Source of the DNA: Bin87 sp965207585 | GTDB taxonomy: Bacteria > Chloroflexota > Dehalococcoidia > Lucifugimonadales > UBA3495 | Length of the DNA stretch: 64,000 bases | Reading direction: 5' to 3' | Assembly (NCBI GenBank): GCA_965207585.1 | Contig: CBDBMT010000003.1 | Coordinates: forward strand, 2,170,001 to 2,234,000 | Part shown: positions 49,061 to 57,465 of the stretch, piece by piece | How the letters are laid out: every line of letters begins with the position of its first letter | How positions within the stretch are numbered: position 1 is the stretch's first letter | Made by a program: the position numbers and the translations under genes | The notes under the pieces: model-generated | Told to the model about the DNA's origin: nothing | Database searches by the model: none | The model's input: only the letters and a program-made list of their open reading frames with translations

Positions 49061-50731
49061 TTGGTAACGGTCGAACAGCTGGCCCAGGACGAATTGCAAC
49101 AACTGTTGGCAGTGCTCCCGGAGCGCATCACCCGCAAACTCCGGGAACAGGAAGAGCTTGATGACCTGTTAGAAGTTATCCTCGATTTGGGCCGTCTCCC
49201 CGAGGCCCGCTTCTCCCACGGCGATGTGATGCTGGGGGAGGAACCGGTAAACCGGGAGGACCTGCAGTACGTGGTCGCCGGCATCGGCAGTTTCGGCGAC
49301 GACAACCGCGCCGGCATGGAGCGGACCCTGCACCGGATCTCGGCGATCCGCAACCGCGGCGGGAATGTGGTGGGAATCACCTGCCGCGTGGGGCGAGCCG
49401 TGTTCGGCACCATCAAGATCATCGAGGACCTGGCCTACAGCGGCCAGAACATCCTCCTGCTGGGTCGCCCCGGCGTGGGCAAGACCACCATGCTGCGCGA
49501 GGTGGCCCGCGTGCTGGCCGACGAGGCCCGCAAGCGCGTGATCATCGTCGACACTTCCAACGAAATCGCCGGCGATGGCGACATCCCGCACCCGGCCATC
49601 GGACACTCACGCCGCATGCAGGTGCCCACGCCCACCGAGCAGCACGGCGTGATGATCGAGGCCGTGGAGAACCACATGCCCCAGGTCATCATCATTGATG
49701 AGATGGGCACCACCCAGGAAGCCGCCGCCGCCCGCACCATCGCCGAGCGCGGCGTCCAGCTGGTCGCCACCGCCCACGGCAACACTCTCGACAATCTCAT
49801 CATGAACCCCACGCTGTCCGACCTGGTGGGCGGCGTGCAGACCGTCACCCTGGGCGACCAGGAGGCCCGGTTCCGGGGAACCCAAAAAACGGTGCTGGAG
49901 CGTAAGGCTCCGCCCACGTTCGATGTGGTGGTCGAAATCCGTGATTGGGACGAGGTCCTGGTCCACGAGGACGTGGCCCAGGTGGTTGACCAGTGGCTGC
50001 GCGGCTACCCCGTGGAGCCCGAGGTGCGCCGCATGGACTCCGACGGCAACGTGTCGCGCACCGCCGCCCCCCGCCCCAGCGAGGTCGGGCAGACCCCGTG
50101 GTCCGGCAACGACGTGAGGGGACGGCGGGGACGCAAGCGTAACCAGAACGGTTCCACCGAATACGACCAGTACCCTCCCGAGACCTTCCGCGACGAGCCG
50201 GACGCCAACGGCACAGCCGGCCGTCGCCTGGATGCCCGGATATTCCTCTTCGGCGTCAGCCGCGACAAGGTGGAGGCCGCCCTGGCCGAGCGCGAGGCCA
50301 CCGCCGAGATCGTCAGCGAACTCCGGCGCGCCAGCCTGTTGCTCACCACCAAGAACCACTACCGGCGGGGCAGCCAGTTGGTGCGCATCGCTGAGAGCAA
50401 CAACGTGCCGGTGTACGTCCTGCGCAAGAACACCGTGCCCCAGGTGTCGGAGTTTCTAACCTCCCTGGCCCGCGACCAGGGCATCAACCTGGCTCCGCCG
50501 CGCAGCAAGTCCGACGAACGGGAGGAAGCCAACGCCGACGCCATGGCCGCCGCCCGCGCCGAGGTGGAGGACGCCGCCCGTCGGGTGCTGGACGGCGAAT
50601 TCAGCGTGCAGCTTGAGCCACAGCGGCCCTACATCCGCCGCCTGCAGCACATGCTGGCCGAAGAGTTCAACCTGGCTTCCACCAGCCGCGGCCGCGACCC
50701 CCAGCGCGGCGTGTTGATCTACCGGCCGTAG
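49061..50731 (+). CDS. Ycf45-type AAA ATPase (SpoIIIAA-like, R3H-type)
   Basis: 556 residues. A first domain (about 1-110) LPERITRKLREQEELDDLLEVILDLGRLPEARF is followed by a P-loop ATPase: Walker A LLGRPGVGKTTMLREVARVL, Walker B VIIIDEMGT, ATAHGNTLDNLIMNP. A variable linker (~330-395) and a C-terminal region with SRDKVEAALAE and EEANADAMAAARAEVEDAARRVLDGEF, likely nucleic-acid binding, complete it. Known in plastids, Cyanobacteria and Chloroflexi; role unclear. TTG start with GGAGG 5 bases upstream. Confidence 0.88.
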   Translation: MVTVEQLAQDELQQLLAVLPERITRKLREQEELDDLLEVILDLGRLPEARFSHGDVMLGEEPVNREDLQYVVAGIGSFGDDNRAGMERTLHRISAIRNRGGNVVGITCRVGRAVFGTIKIIEDLAYSGQNILLLGRPGVGKTTMLREVARVLADEARKRVIIVDTSNEIAGDGDIPHPAIGHSRRMQVPTPTEQHGVMIEAVENHMPQVIIIDEMGTTQEAAAARTIAERGVQLVATAHGNTLDNLIMNPTLSDLVGGVQTVTLGDQEARFRGTQKTVLERKAPPTFDVVVEIRDWDEVLVHEDVAQVVDQWLRGYPVEPEVRRMDSDGNVSRTAAPRPSEVGQTPWSGNDVRGRRGRKRNQNGSTEYDQYPPETFRDEPDANGTAGRRLDARIFLFGVSRDKVEAALAEREATAEIVSELRRASLLLTTKNHYRRGSQLVRIAESNNVPVYVLRKNTVPQVSEFLTSLARDQGINLAPPRSKSDEREEANADAMAAARAEVEDAARRVLDGEFSVQLEPQRPYIRRLQHMLAEEFNLASTSRGRDPQRGVLIYRP

Positions 50732-50832
50732 CGACGTGTTGCCTGAAATGCGGGGTGGCGACACGCATAACGTCGTCCCCGCTTCTGATACCCTGACGCC
50801 GTTACGTTGATACGCAAGCGGGAGTCACGGCG

Positions 50833-51513
50833 ATGTCGGGGGTGTTCATAGCCTTTGAGGGTGGCGAGGGCGCCGGCAAGTCCACGCAGGCAAGCATCCT
50901 GCACGACGCGCTCCGGCGGGAAGGATACTGCACGACGCTCCTGCGGGAGCCGGGTTCCACTAGTCTAGGGGACTACTTGCGGGAGTATCTGATTGGAGAG
51001 CGGCCCGTTTCGGCGCTGGCGGAATTGCTGCTGTTCGAGGCTTCCCGGGCCCAGTTGATGACCGAGCGGATTGAGCCGCTGCTGAACAACGGCGCGGTGG
51101 TAATAGCAGACCGTTTTGCCGGCTCGACCATCGCCTACCAGGGATACGGGCGCGGCGTCGACATGGAGCGGATCGGATGGCTGAACGACCTTGCTACGGG
51201 TGGCCTTTATCCCGACTTGACCATCTTGTTGGACATCGACCCACCGGAAGGGCTGAAACGGGCTAACCGGCGGAAACAGGAACCGAGACAGCAGCTGCGT
51301 CTGCCGCTTGGCGACGCAGCTGCCGACCGTTTTGAAGGGGAAGCAACGAACTTCCATTACCGGGTAAGTCGCGGATTCCTCCAGCAAGCCGCCGCCAACC
51401 CGGACGCCTGGCAAGTCATTGAGGGCAATCGTTCGATAGATGACGTTGCCGCTGCGGTATGGCGGGCAGTATGCCCGCTTTTGACCGCGCGAGCCGCCGC
51501 GCCCGGGGGCTGA
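50833..51513 (+). CDS. tmk: Thymidylate kinase
   Basis: 226 residues. Phosphorylates dTMP to dTDP. P-loop FIAFEGGEGAGKSTQ, LREPGST, DRFAGSTIAYQGYGRG (DR(Y/F/H) motif), TILLDIDPPEGLKR and a LID segment. An extended loop RRKQEPRQQLRLPLGDAAADRFEGE is longer than in most homologues. GGAG before ATG 50833. Possibly cotranscribed with the Ycf45-type ATPase gene. Confidence 0.95.
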   Translation: MSGVFIAFEGGEGAGKSTQASILHDALRREGYCTTLLREPGSTSLGDYLREYLIGERPVSALAELLLFEASRAQLMTERIEPLLNNGAVVIADRFAGSTIAYQGYGRGVDMERIGWLNDLATGGLYPDLTILLDIDPPEGLKRANRRKQEPRQQLRLPLGDAAADRFEGEATNFHYRVSRGFLQQAAANPDAWQVIEGNRSIDDVAAAVWRAVCPLLTARAAAPGG

Positions 51514-51534
51514 ACCGCTTTCCGGCCAGCAAAA

Positions 51535-51562
51535 AGCCGCCGCCCCGAACCGGGCGGCGGCT
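51535..51562 (-). terminator. Strong terminator of the SelW-like gene
   Basis: AGCCGCCGCCC and GGGCGGCGGCT with a 6-base loop; on the minus strand it is followed by TTTTT, the classical form. It lies 23 bases beyond the SelW-like stop and also separates it from convergent tmk. Confidence 0.85.
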
Positions 51563-51585
51563 CGTTATTCAGCGATTGGGCTCGA

Positions 51586-51873
51586 CTAGTTGTCGGCAGC
51601 CACAGCCAAGTCTACCTGCGCGATCTTCGCGGAGATGACTTCTTTCATCTTGCGGACGCGGCCCAGGTCGGGGTAGATGTTCCCCTCAGCCTTCCTGTCA
51701 AAGATCTTCTCGCCGTCCACGAACACTTCCATGATGCTCTGGCCGCGCGGGGAGATGGTGATAGCGGCGTCGCCGCCGTAGGCCCGGAAAAACTCGTTCG
51801 CCATCCACGTGGCGGTAGCGTGGTGCTGTCAAGGCACGCAGTAGGTAATCTCGATCTGGACTTTGCCTTCCAT
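51586..51873 (-). CDS. SelW/Rdx-family selenoprotein (CxxU, in-frame UGA)
   Basis: 95 residues from ATG 51873 (GGAGG 4 bases upstream) reading through TGA at 51829-51831 (codon 15). N terminus MEGKVQIEITYCVPUQHH, then WMANEFFRAYGGDAAITISP, GQSIMEVFVDGEKIFDRKAEGNIYPDLGRV. This is the Rdx (SelT/SelW/SelH) thioredoxin-like fold with its CxxU redox motif after the first strand. The conserved G-x-FEV-DG-x-I-SRK block is present as EVFVDGEKIFDRK. Conventional calling would begin at Met24 and lose the active site. Own promoter and terminator make it monocistronic. Confidence 0.9.
51799..51814 (-). promoter_or_regulatory. SECIS-like hairpin of the SelW-like gene
   Basis: CGCCA, loop CGTGGA, TGGCG on the minus strand. 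The loop begins 19 bases after the UGA and its second base is G. It shares CCA/TGG closing pairs and a GUGG loop with the hairpin of the DsbA-like gene. Confidence 0.6.
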
Positions 51874-51916
51874 ATTTCCTCCGTTTGGAGCCGGTTTCTC
51901 GGCGCCTGCTTTGAGA

Positions 51917-51945
51917 ATTCTATCACAAATGAAGGGTTGTTCCAA
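51917..51945 (-). promoter_or_regulatory. Promoter of the SelW-like gene
   Basis: Minus strand TTGGAA (51940-51945), 17-base spacer, TAGAAT (51917-51922), 44 bases before ATG 51873. Confidence 0.55.
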
Positions 51946-51982
51946 CCGCCGCGTTGTCAAGGTTGCACACGCCCGTCTGCGT

Positions 51983-51988
51983 TATAAT
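51983..51988 (+). promoter_or_regulatory. TATAAT -10 element of cysC
   Basis: TATAAT 31 bases before ATG 52020; TTGTCA lies somewhat too far upstream for an ideal -35. Confidence 0.5.
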
Positions 51989-52019
51989 CGCCCGCGATAA
52001 CTGACCCTTGGTGTGCGAT

Positions 52020-52664
52020 ATGGGCAACCAATCTGAAGTGTTCTGGCAGGACTATGCCGTATCCAGGCGCGATCGAGCTGCGCTGCTCGATCAGGACCCG
52101 TTGGTCCTCTGGTTCACCGGCTTGTCCGGCGCCGGCAAGACGACGCTGGCCAACTGCCTGGCCAAGCGGCTGTATGACTGCGGGTACGCGACCTACGTGC
52201 TGGACGGCGACAACCTGCGCCACGGCCTCAACCGGGACCTGGATTTCAGCGTGGCGGCCCGCCACGAGAACGTGCGGCGCATGGCGGAGGTGGCCGGCCT
52301 GATGTACGACGCCGGCCTGATCACGCTGGCGGCCTGCATCTCTCCATTCAAAGTGGAACGGGACTTCGCCCGCAGCCTGGTGCCGGCCGGCAAATTCGTA
52401 GAGGTGTTCGTCGATACCCCGCTGTCGCTGTGTGAGCAAAGAGATAACAAAGGGCTCTACCGTCGCGCCCGGGCCGGCGAAATCAGCGACTTCACGGGTA
52501 TCGACTCGCCCTTTGAGCGCCCGGAGGACCCGGAGATCGCCATCAACACCAGCGGACGCACCCCCGGCGAGTGCGTCGAGACCATTATGGATTACCTGTC
52601 GGCCCGCCGGCTCATTACGGTCGCCGGACAGCAGAGGCGCAGCGAGAACAGACTCCAGGCATGA
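52020..52664 (+). CDS. cysC: Adenylylsulfate kinase
   Basis: 214 residues. Phosphorylates APS to PAPS. P-loop LWFTGLSGAGKTTLANCLA, APS site VLDGDNLRHGLNRDLDFS, ENVRRMAEVAGLM, SPFKVERDFAR, VFVDTPLSLCEQRDNKGLYRRARAGEISDFTGIDSPFERPEDPEI. No sulfate adenylyltransferase nearby. A PAPS-using arylsulfotransferase-family protein is encoded about 3 kb away, but a link is speculative. Confidence 0.95.
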   Translation: MGNQSEVFWQDYAVSRRDRAALLDQDPLVLWFTGLSGAGKTTLANCLAKRLYDCGYATYVLDGDNLRHGLNRDLDFSVAARHENVRRMAEVAGLMYDAGLITLAACISPFKVERDFARSLVPAGKFVEVFVDTPLSLCEQRDNKGLYRRARAGEISDFTGIDSPFERPEDPEIAINTSGRTPGECVETIMDYLSARRLITVAGQQRRSENRLQA

Positions 52665-52712
52665 CGGAGGCAATGTCAGGGCATTTCGATTATCTATCCA
52701 AACCATCAAAAC

Positions 52713-52810
52713 CATCATTCCGGCGAAAGCCGGAATCCAGAAGGTGCTGGCGTTGAGGGACGTTGGCGGTAACAAAGCGTTCCTGGATTCCGGATCAAGT
52801 CCGGAATGAC
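52713..52810. repeat. Paired dispersed palindromes between cysC and ilvE
   Basis: Left unit ATTCCGGCGAAAGCCGGAAT (within 52713-52740) and inverted unit at 52783-52810 (GGATTCCGGATCAAGTCCGG, then AATGAC), a 98-base facing pair. Confidence 0.8.
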
Positions 52811-52850
52811 GGGCAAAATCGAAAGGCCCTGCTCGTGTTCGCCGGCTTGA

Positions 52851-52880
52851 TTGGCAACACTTGCCGCGCGACGGTATAAT
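52851..52880 (+). promoter_or_regulatory. Promoter of ilvE
   Basis: TTGGCA (52851-52856), 18-base spacer, TATAAT (52875-52880), 32 bases before the GTG start. Confidence 0.65.
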
Positions 52881-52912
52881 GCGTCGAATTCTTTGCTCAA
52901 AGGGGGCATTAC

Positions 52913-53881
52913 GTGACTACCAATGGCCAGGCTTCCTTCAATGCCGATGAACTGCAAGTGTTTTTCCGCGGGCAGTTTGTACCAGCCAGCGAGGCCAGGG
53001 TAAGCGTAATGACCCACGCCCTCCACTACGGGACGGGCGTATTTGAGGGTATTCGCGGCAACTGGAACGAAGAACAGGGCGCGATCAACATCTTCCGCAT
53101 GCGGGAGCACTACGAGCGGTTGCTGGACGGATGCCGCATCCTGATGCTGGACATCCCTTATTCCGCCGACCAACTCTGCGACATCACGGTTGATTTGGTC
53201 GAGCGCAACCGTCACGACTCGGACATTTACATCAGGCCCCTCGCGTACAAGAGCGAGGAGCTGGTGGCCAACCTTAAACTCCAGGAACTGGCGTCGGACT
53301 TCACCCTGATTACGGTGCCTTTCGGCAACTACCTGGGGAGTGACCGATTGCGCTGCTGCACCTCGTCCTGGCGTCGCGTTGACGACCCGATGATCCCGGC
53401 GCGCATTAAGGCTTGCGGCATATACATCAACAGCATCCTCGCCAAGACCGAGGCCACCATCGCCGGCTTCGACGAAGCCATCCTGCTCAACCACGACGGC
53501 CATGTGTCCGAAGGTTCCGGCGAGAACATCTTCATGGTCAAGAAGGGTGTCATCTATACCCCGCCGCTGGAGGACAACGTCCTCGGTGGAATCACCCGCG
53601 ACACGATCATGCAGTTGGCATCCGCCGAGATGGGGATGGAAGTGCAGATGCGCACCATCGACCGCAGCGAGTTGTACCTTGCGGACGAGGTGTTCCTCAG
53701 CGGCACCGCCGCCCACCTGACCCCGGTGGTTGAGCTGGACTTCCGGCCCATTGCCGACGGTCAACCCGGCCCGATCACGACGCAACTGCAGCGGATGTAC
53801 TTCGACATTGTGGTCGGCAACAATCCCAAGTACCGGCACTGGTGCACCTCGGTAAAGACTGCGGGCCTGGTACCGGCCTAG
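52913..53881 (+). CDS. ilvE: Branched-chain amino acid aminotransferase (class IV)
   Basis: 322 residues, PLP fold type IV. VFFRGQFVPASEARVSVMTHALHYGTGVFEGIRGN, YIRPLAYKSEE, the Schiff-base lysine in IPARIKACGIYINSILAKTEA, GFDEAILLNHDGHVSEGSGENIF, GITRDTIM and FLSGTAAHLTPVVELD are all family blocks. Interconverts Leu/Ile/Val and their 2-oxo acids. GTG start. plsY follows after 27 bases. Confidence 0.94.
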   Translation: MTTNGQASFNADELQVFFRGQFVPASEARVSVMTHALHYGTGVFEGIRGNWNEEQGAINIFRMREHYERLLDGCRILMLDIPYSADQLCDITVDLVERNRHDSDIYIRPLAYKSEELVANLKLQELASDFTLITVPFGNYLGSDRLRCCTSSWRRVDDPMIPARIKACGIYINSILAKTEATIAGFDEAILLNHDGHVSEGSGENIFMVKKGVIYTPPLEDNVLGGITRDTIMQLASAEMGMEVQMRTIDRSELYLADEVFLSGTAAHLTPVVELDFRPIADGQPGPITTQLQRMYFDIVVGNNPKYRHWCTSVKTAGLVPA

Positions 53882-53908
53882 GGAGGTCGCCCCGCCGGAG
53901 AAGCGGAG

Positions 53909-54577
53909 ATGCTCGGGCTGCTCGGCGCGGCCGCCCTGGGGGGCTACCTGCTGGGCAGCATTCCCACCGCTTACCTGGTGGTGCGCTGGGTCACCAAAGG
54001 GGCAGTTGACATCCGTCGGGCCGGCGACGGCAACGCCGGGGCCAACAACGTCAACCGCATCTGCGGCCGGCGGTGGGCCATTCTGGTCGGCGCCGTGGAT
54101 ATTGCCAAAGGCGTGGCAGCGGTGCTGGTGTTCAACCTGCTGTTCCGTCTGGTCAACCCCGCGCTGGCCGGCAGCCCTTCGGGTTTGCCCGACCCACTGG
54201 TTCCGGCCTTCGCCTTGACTCCGGCAGGAATGCTGGCCGGCGCCGCTGCCATGGCCGGGCAAATCTGGCCGGTCTGGCTGAAATTTCACGGCGGTCGCGG
54301 AGCGGCCACGGCCCTGGGGATTACCGGCGCCGCGCTGCCCGCCGCGGTGCTGATTATGGCATTGCCGTGCATCGCGGTCCTGCTGCTTACCAGAAGCACC
54401 ATTATCGCGCTGCCGTTCATCTATCTGACCTCCATGGCTCTGGCCCGAGCGGTTTTTGGCGTCGGCTGGGGAGCCATTGGTTATTGCCTGGGCATCTTCA
54501 TCGTGGTGGGAGCGGTGCACTTCTGGGCAGTGCGCTCCCGCCGGCCGGTCGGTGGAGCCACCCCCGGCTCCGGATAG
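53909..54577 (+). CDS. plsY: Acyl-phosphate:glycerol-3-phosphate acyltransferase
   Basis: 222 residues, integral membrane enzyme making lysophosphatidate. Motif 1 GGYLLGSIPTAYLV, motif RRAGDGNAGANNVNR, VDIAKGVAAVL, and KFHGGRGAATALGI, plus five or so hydrophobic helices. GGAG before ATG. Cotranscribed with ilvE by spacing. Converges with the DMT exporter gene (11-base gap). Confidence 0.94.
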   Translation: MLGLLGAAALGGYLLGSIPTAYLVVRWVTKGAVDIRRAGDGNAGANNVNRICGRRWAILVGAVDIAKGVAAVLVFNLLFRLVNPALAGSPSGLPDPLVPAFALTPAGMLAGAAAMAGQIWPVWLKFHGGRGAATALGITGAALPAAVLIMALPCIAVLLLTRSTIIALPFIYLTSMALARAVFGVGWGAIGYCLGIFIVVGAVHFWAVRSRRPVGGATPGSG

Positions 54578-54588
54578 ACCGCCCTACG

Positions 54589-55530
54589 TCACCGGGCCGC
54601 CAGCATGGTCGTCCCGCCGACGATCATCACGATGGCGATGCCCTTGGCGGCCAGCGCGCCAGGCCGCAGGGATTCCTGCATCATCCCGAACGTGCGCCAG
54701 CTCAGCAGCGTGCCCACTGCGAACACGAACAGCGGTCGCGTGGCCAGGATCGCCGACGCCAACGACACCGGCCCCAGGCTGAAGGACCAGATGAACAGCA
54801 TGATGGCCAGCTGGGGCAGCAGGCCCTCTCCGACTACGAAAGTTGTCAAGGCTGGACCGGAACGCAGACCGTTGAACAACCGGCGCCAGTTCTCTGGCCG
54901 TCCGTACACCGCGAACGCCGGCACCATCCCCAGCTCCTGCAATCCGAACACCTCCCACGGCGTCAGGTCGGTCAACACCAGTTTTGCCAGGAAGAACGAC
55001 AGGCCCAGCGTGATGGAGCTGCCCACCAGCACGGTCAGCCCCGGGGTCAGTTTCAGCAGCCCCCGGCCGAATCCTTCAATGGAAACCAGCGCGACACCGA
55101 TGACCACCAGCGCAATCGCCGCCCACTGCGGGGCGGTGATGGTCTCACCAAGTACCACCATCGCCAGCAGGGCGACCAGTATCGGGTTGGTTTGACTTAC
55201 CGCCACGGCGCGCGAGGCCTCGCCCAGCTTCAGGCCCAGGAACAGGAGCAGGAGACCGGACCCGAGGCTCACGCCCGAGAGCAGGGCGATGGCAACCGAT
55301 TGGGCCGGCGCTCCCACGGGCCAGCCCACCGCGATCAGGATGATTGCCGCGCAGATCGACCGGGTGAGAATCGACCCGGCGCCCAGGGCTCCAACACCTT
55401 CGAGGTAGTTGTCCAGCAACCGCTTGTGCGCGATGTTGGCGAGGCCGAGAGAAGCGGCGCTGCAGATGGCCAGGAAGATCCACACGGGATTTGCGATTAC
55501 CTGAAGAGAGAGGATTGCGCCGGAGCGCAT
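54589..55530 (-). CDS. EamA-family (DMT) transporter
   Basis: 313 residues with about ten hydrophobic helices in two repeated EamA halves (WIFLAICSAASLGLANIAHK...; VLVGSSITLGLSFFLAKLVL...). SQTNPILVALLAMVVLGETITAPQWAAIALVVIGVALVSIEG is the typical end of the first repeat. Likely exporter of amino acids or other metabolites; substrate unknown. The upstream gap with the arylsulfotransferase gene carries divergent -10 elements (TATACT minus near 55570, TATAAT plus at 55613). Confidence 0.88.
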   Translation of the reverse strand: MRSGAILSLQVIANPVWIFLAICSAASLGLANIAHKRLLDNYLEGVGALGAGSILTRSICAAIILIAVGWPVGAPAQSVAIALLSGVSLGSGLLLLFLGLKLGEASRAVAVSQTNPILVALLAMVVLGETITAPQWAAIALVVIGVALVSIEGFGRGLLKLTPGLTVLVGSSITLGLSFFLAKLVLTDLTPWEVFGLQELGMVPAFAVYGRPENWRRLFNGLRSGPALTTFVVGEGLLPQLAIMLFIWSFSLGPVSLASAILATRPLFVFAVGTLLSWRTFGMMQESLRPGALAAKGIAIVMIVGGTTMLAAR

Positions 55531-55612
55531 CGTTCCGATTGAGCGGGAGGCGACACTGTCGGTCGGCGCAGTATAACGTGCGGAAGGGCCGGGTTTGCGA
55601 ATGAGCCCCTGC

Positions 55613-55618
55613 TATAAT
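55613..55618 (+). promoter_or_regulatory. TATAAT -10 element of the arylsulfotransferase-family gene
   Basis: Perfect TATAAT 32 bases before ATG 55651, the same spacing seen for ilvE, cysC and the 17254 gene. Confidence 0.5.
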
Positions 55619-55650
55619 CGCGCCGGAATTGAAATAGCGGAGGGAAACGA

Positions 55651-56778
55651 ATGGGCTGGTCAATTCACCATCCGGTGGGGCTGATCCACCACACGCCGGC
55701 GGCTTGCTATCGCGGATACACGCTTTTTTCCACCACGCGCGGTGGCAAGGACGCCTACCTCATCGACATGGAAGGCAACGTCGTTCACCGGTGGCACTCC
55801 CCGGAGGGGATCCATTACTCCTACCTGCTCGATAACGGCAACCTGCTCTGCCGCACCCTTCCTCCGGAAGATGCCGGCGGAATCGAGACCGTGGGCGGCT
55901 CGTCAGCAAGCATCATCGAACTGGACTGGGACAGCAACCTGGTCTGGGCGTACCGCGACAACACGCTCCACCATGACTACGAGCGGTTGCCCAATGGAAA
56001 CACCTTGCTGCTCATGTGGGATCCCATTCCGGATGATCTCGTGACCCAGGTGCAGGGCGGCTTCGACGTGGACTTTGCTCCCGGGATGCTGGGGGATGTG
56101 GTTCGGGAAGTCACGCCGGACGGCGCCACCGTGTGGGAGTGGCGTTCGTGGGAGCACCTGGACCCGTCCGAGGACGTCATCTGTCCGCTGGAGGCGCGCC
56201 GGGAATGGACGCACGGCAACTGCCTGAACGTTACGCCGGATGGCGATCTGCTGGTCAGCTACCGACTCACCAGCACCGTGGGAATCGTCGACCGCGACAC
56301 GGGCGCTTTCAAGTGGAAGTGGGGGCCGGGCGAAATTTACCACCAGCATCATCCCACCTGGCTGGACAACGGCCGTGTGCTGATCTTCGACAACGGCGGC
56401 CACCGGCGGGGCGCCAGTTTCTCCCGCATCGTGGAGGTGGATCCGGCTACCAACCAGATTCATTGGGAGTACCAGGGGATGCCGGCCATCTCCTTCTACA
56501 GCTACAACATCAGCAGCGCCGAGCGGCAGCCCAACGGCAACACGCTGATCTGCGAAGGGGCGCCGGGCCGCATGTTCGAGGTCACGCCCCGGGGAGAGGT
56601 GGTCTGGGAGTACATCAACCCGTTCTTCCTTTACAGCGACGCCGCCGGCGGCGCCGGAGGGATGGAATACACCAACGCCACCTTCCGCTGCCACCGCTAC
56701 AGCGCGGACCACCCGGCGCTGGCCGGTAAGGACCTGGACCCGGGGAGACACGCTGCGCTGAACAACGTGATGCGATGA
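55651..56778 (+). CDS. Arylsulfotransferase (ASST)-family beta-propeller protein
   Basis: 375 residues, no signal peptide. Repeated propeller blades of the form GNVVHRWHSPEG, NGNLLCR, DSNLVWAYRDNTLHHDYERLPNGNTLLL, TVWEWRSWEHLDPSED, HGNCLNVTPDGDLLVSYR, IHWEYQG, NGNTLICEGAPGRMFEVTPRGEVVWEYINPF. This fits Pfam arylsulfotransferase (ASST). Histidines in HHDYERL and HGNCLN may correspond to ASST active-site residues. True ASST is periplasmic; absence of a leader leaves the reaction uncertain. GGAGG before ATG. Confidence 0.8.
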   Translation: MGWSIHHPVGLIHHTPAACYRGYTLFSTTRGGKDAYLIDMEGNVVHRWHSPEGIHYSYLLDNGNLLCRTLPPEDAGGIETVGGSSASIIELDWDSNLVWAYRDNTLHHDYERLPNGNTLLLMWDPIPDDLVTQVQGGFDVDFAPGMLGDVVREVTPDGATVWEWRSWEHLDPSEDVICPLEARREWTHGNCLNVTPDGDLLVSYRLTSTVGIVDRDTGAFKWKWGPGEIYHQHHPTWLDNGRVLIFDNGGHRRGASFSRIVEVDPATNQIHWEYQGMPAISFYSYNISSAERQPNGNTLICEGAPGRMFEVTPRGEVVWEYINPFFLYSDAAGGAGGMEYTNATFRCHRYSADHPALAGKDLDPGRHAALNNVMR

Positions 56779-56808
56779 TTGAAGCTAAGATGGCGAACCG
56801 GCGGATTG

Positions 56809-57465
56809 TCAGGCGGCGTCCAACATGTCCAGAAACTGATGGACGCCGCAGAAAGCCGGGCTGTTCCATGGTATGACGCCGGCATCTATCGCCTGGCCGG
56901 GTTGTAGAGTGGGGTCGCCCGGATCGGAGGCAAGGAAGGCGTGCAACCTGGCTTTGCGTTCGTGCGGGACAACCATGCCCCGCTCTTTCAGGCACTCGAT
57001 GTACGTATCAACACAATCCAAGGCAGGACTGCCTTCGACGGCTCGCAGGATTAGCGTTTCGAGATCGCCGCCCGCAGCGTTGTCCGGCATGATGTAAACC
57101 GAGACCTGAAGGGTAGCGCTGTCTAAGGATCCGTCCGCGCATGTCACGGGAGCGCCGGGGACGGGCAGCCCAGCACGTCGCAAAGAGTCGCCTACGCTCT
57201 GAAACGCTCGGTCGTAGTCGCAATCTGCGTCTCTCACCACGCCGATGATGCGAACTATGTCGGTAGCGCTAACGCGAGGAACGAGGACGTTCGTCAGAAA
57301 CTCGCCTAGCTTGTCCTTCCCGCCAAATTCGATGACCTGCATTCCTTCACTCTGGCGAAGTTGAATGATCCGACGGAAAAATTGAACGTCGTCATTGCCC
57401 TCGACTAGCAGGAGACGCGGCTGTTCGATACGGAAATTCGCTGATCGCCTGGGATGGGCAACCAT
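56809..57465 (-). CDS. DUF3226/TOPRIM-like protein (defence pair, nuclease-like partner)
   Basis: 218 residues. LLLVEGNDDVQFF (Glu22) and VVRDADCDYD (Asp79, Asp81, Asp83) match the Glu and DxD of the TOPRIM fold. VSVYIMPDNAAGGDLETLIL is the DUF3226 hallmark. It starts at the last base of the ATPase stop (TGATG), so the two are coupled. TOPRIM partners of ABC-type ATPases (OLD, PARIS AriB, DUF4435) act as nucleases in phage defence; that role here is inferred. Confidence 0.8.
   Translation of the reverse strand: MVAHPRRSANFRIEQPRLLLVEGNDDVQFFRRIIQLRQSEGMQVIEFGGKDKLGEFLTNVLVPRVSATDIVRIIGVVRDADCDYDRAFQSVGDSLRRAGLPVPGAPVTCADGSLDSATLQVSVYIMPDNAAGGDLETLILRAVEGSPALDCVDTYIECLKERGMVVPHERKARLHAFLASDPGDPTLQPGQAIDAGVIPWNSPAFCGVHQFLDMLDAA

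Noticed and set aside
52715..54520. 601-codon minus-strand open frame
   Set aside because: Antisense to ilvE and plsY and composed of His/Gln/Gly-rich shadow sequence.
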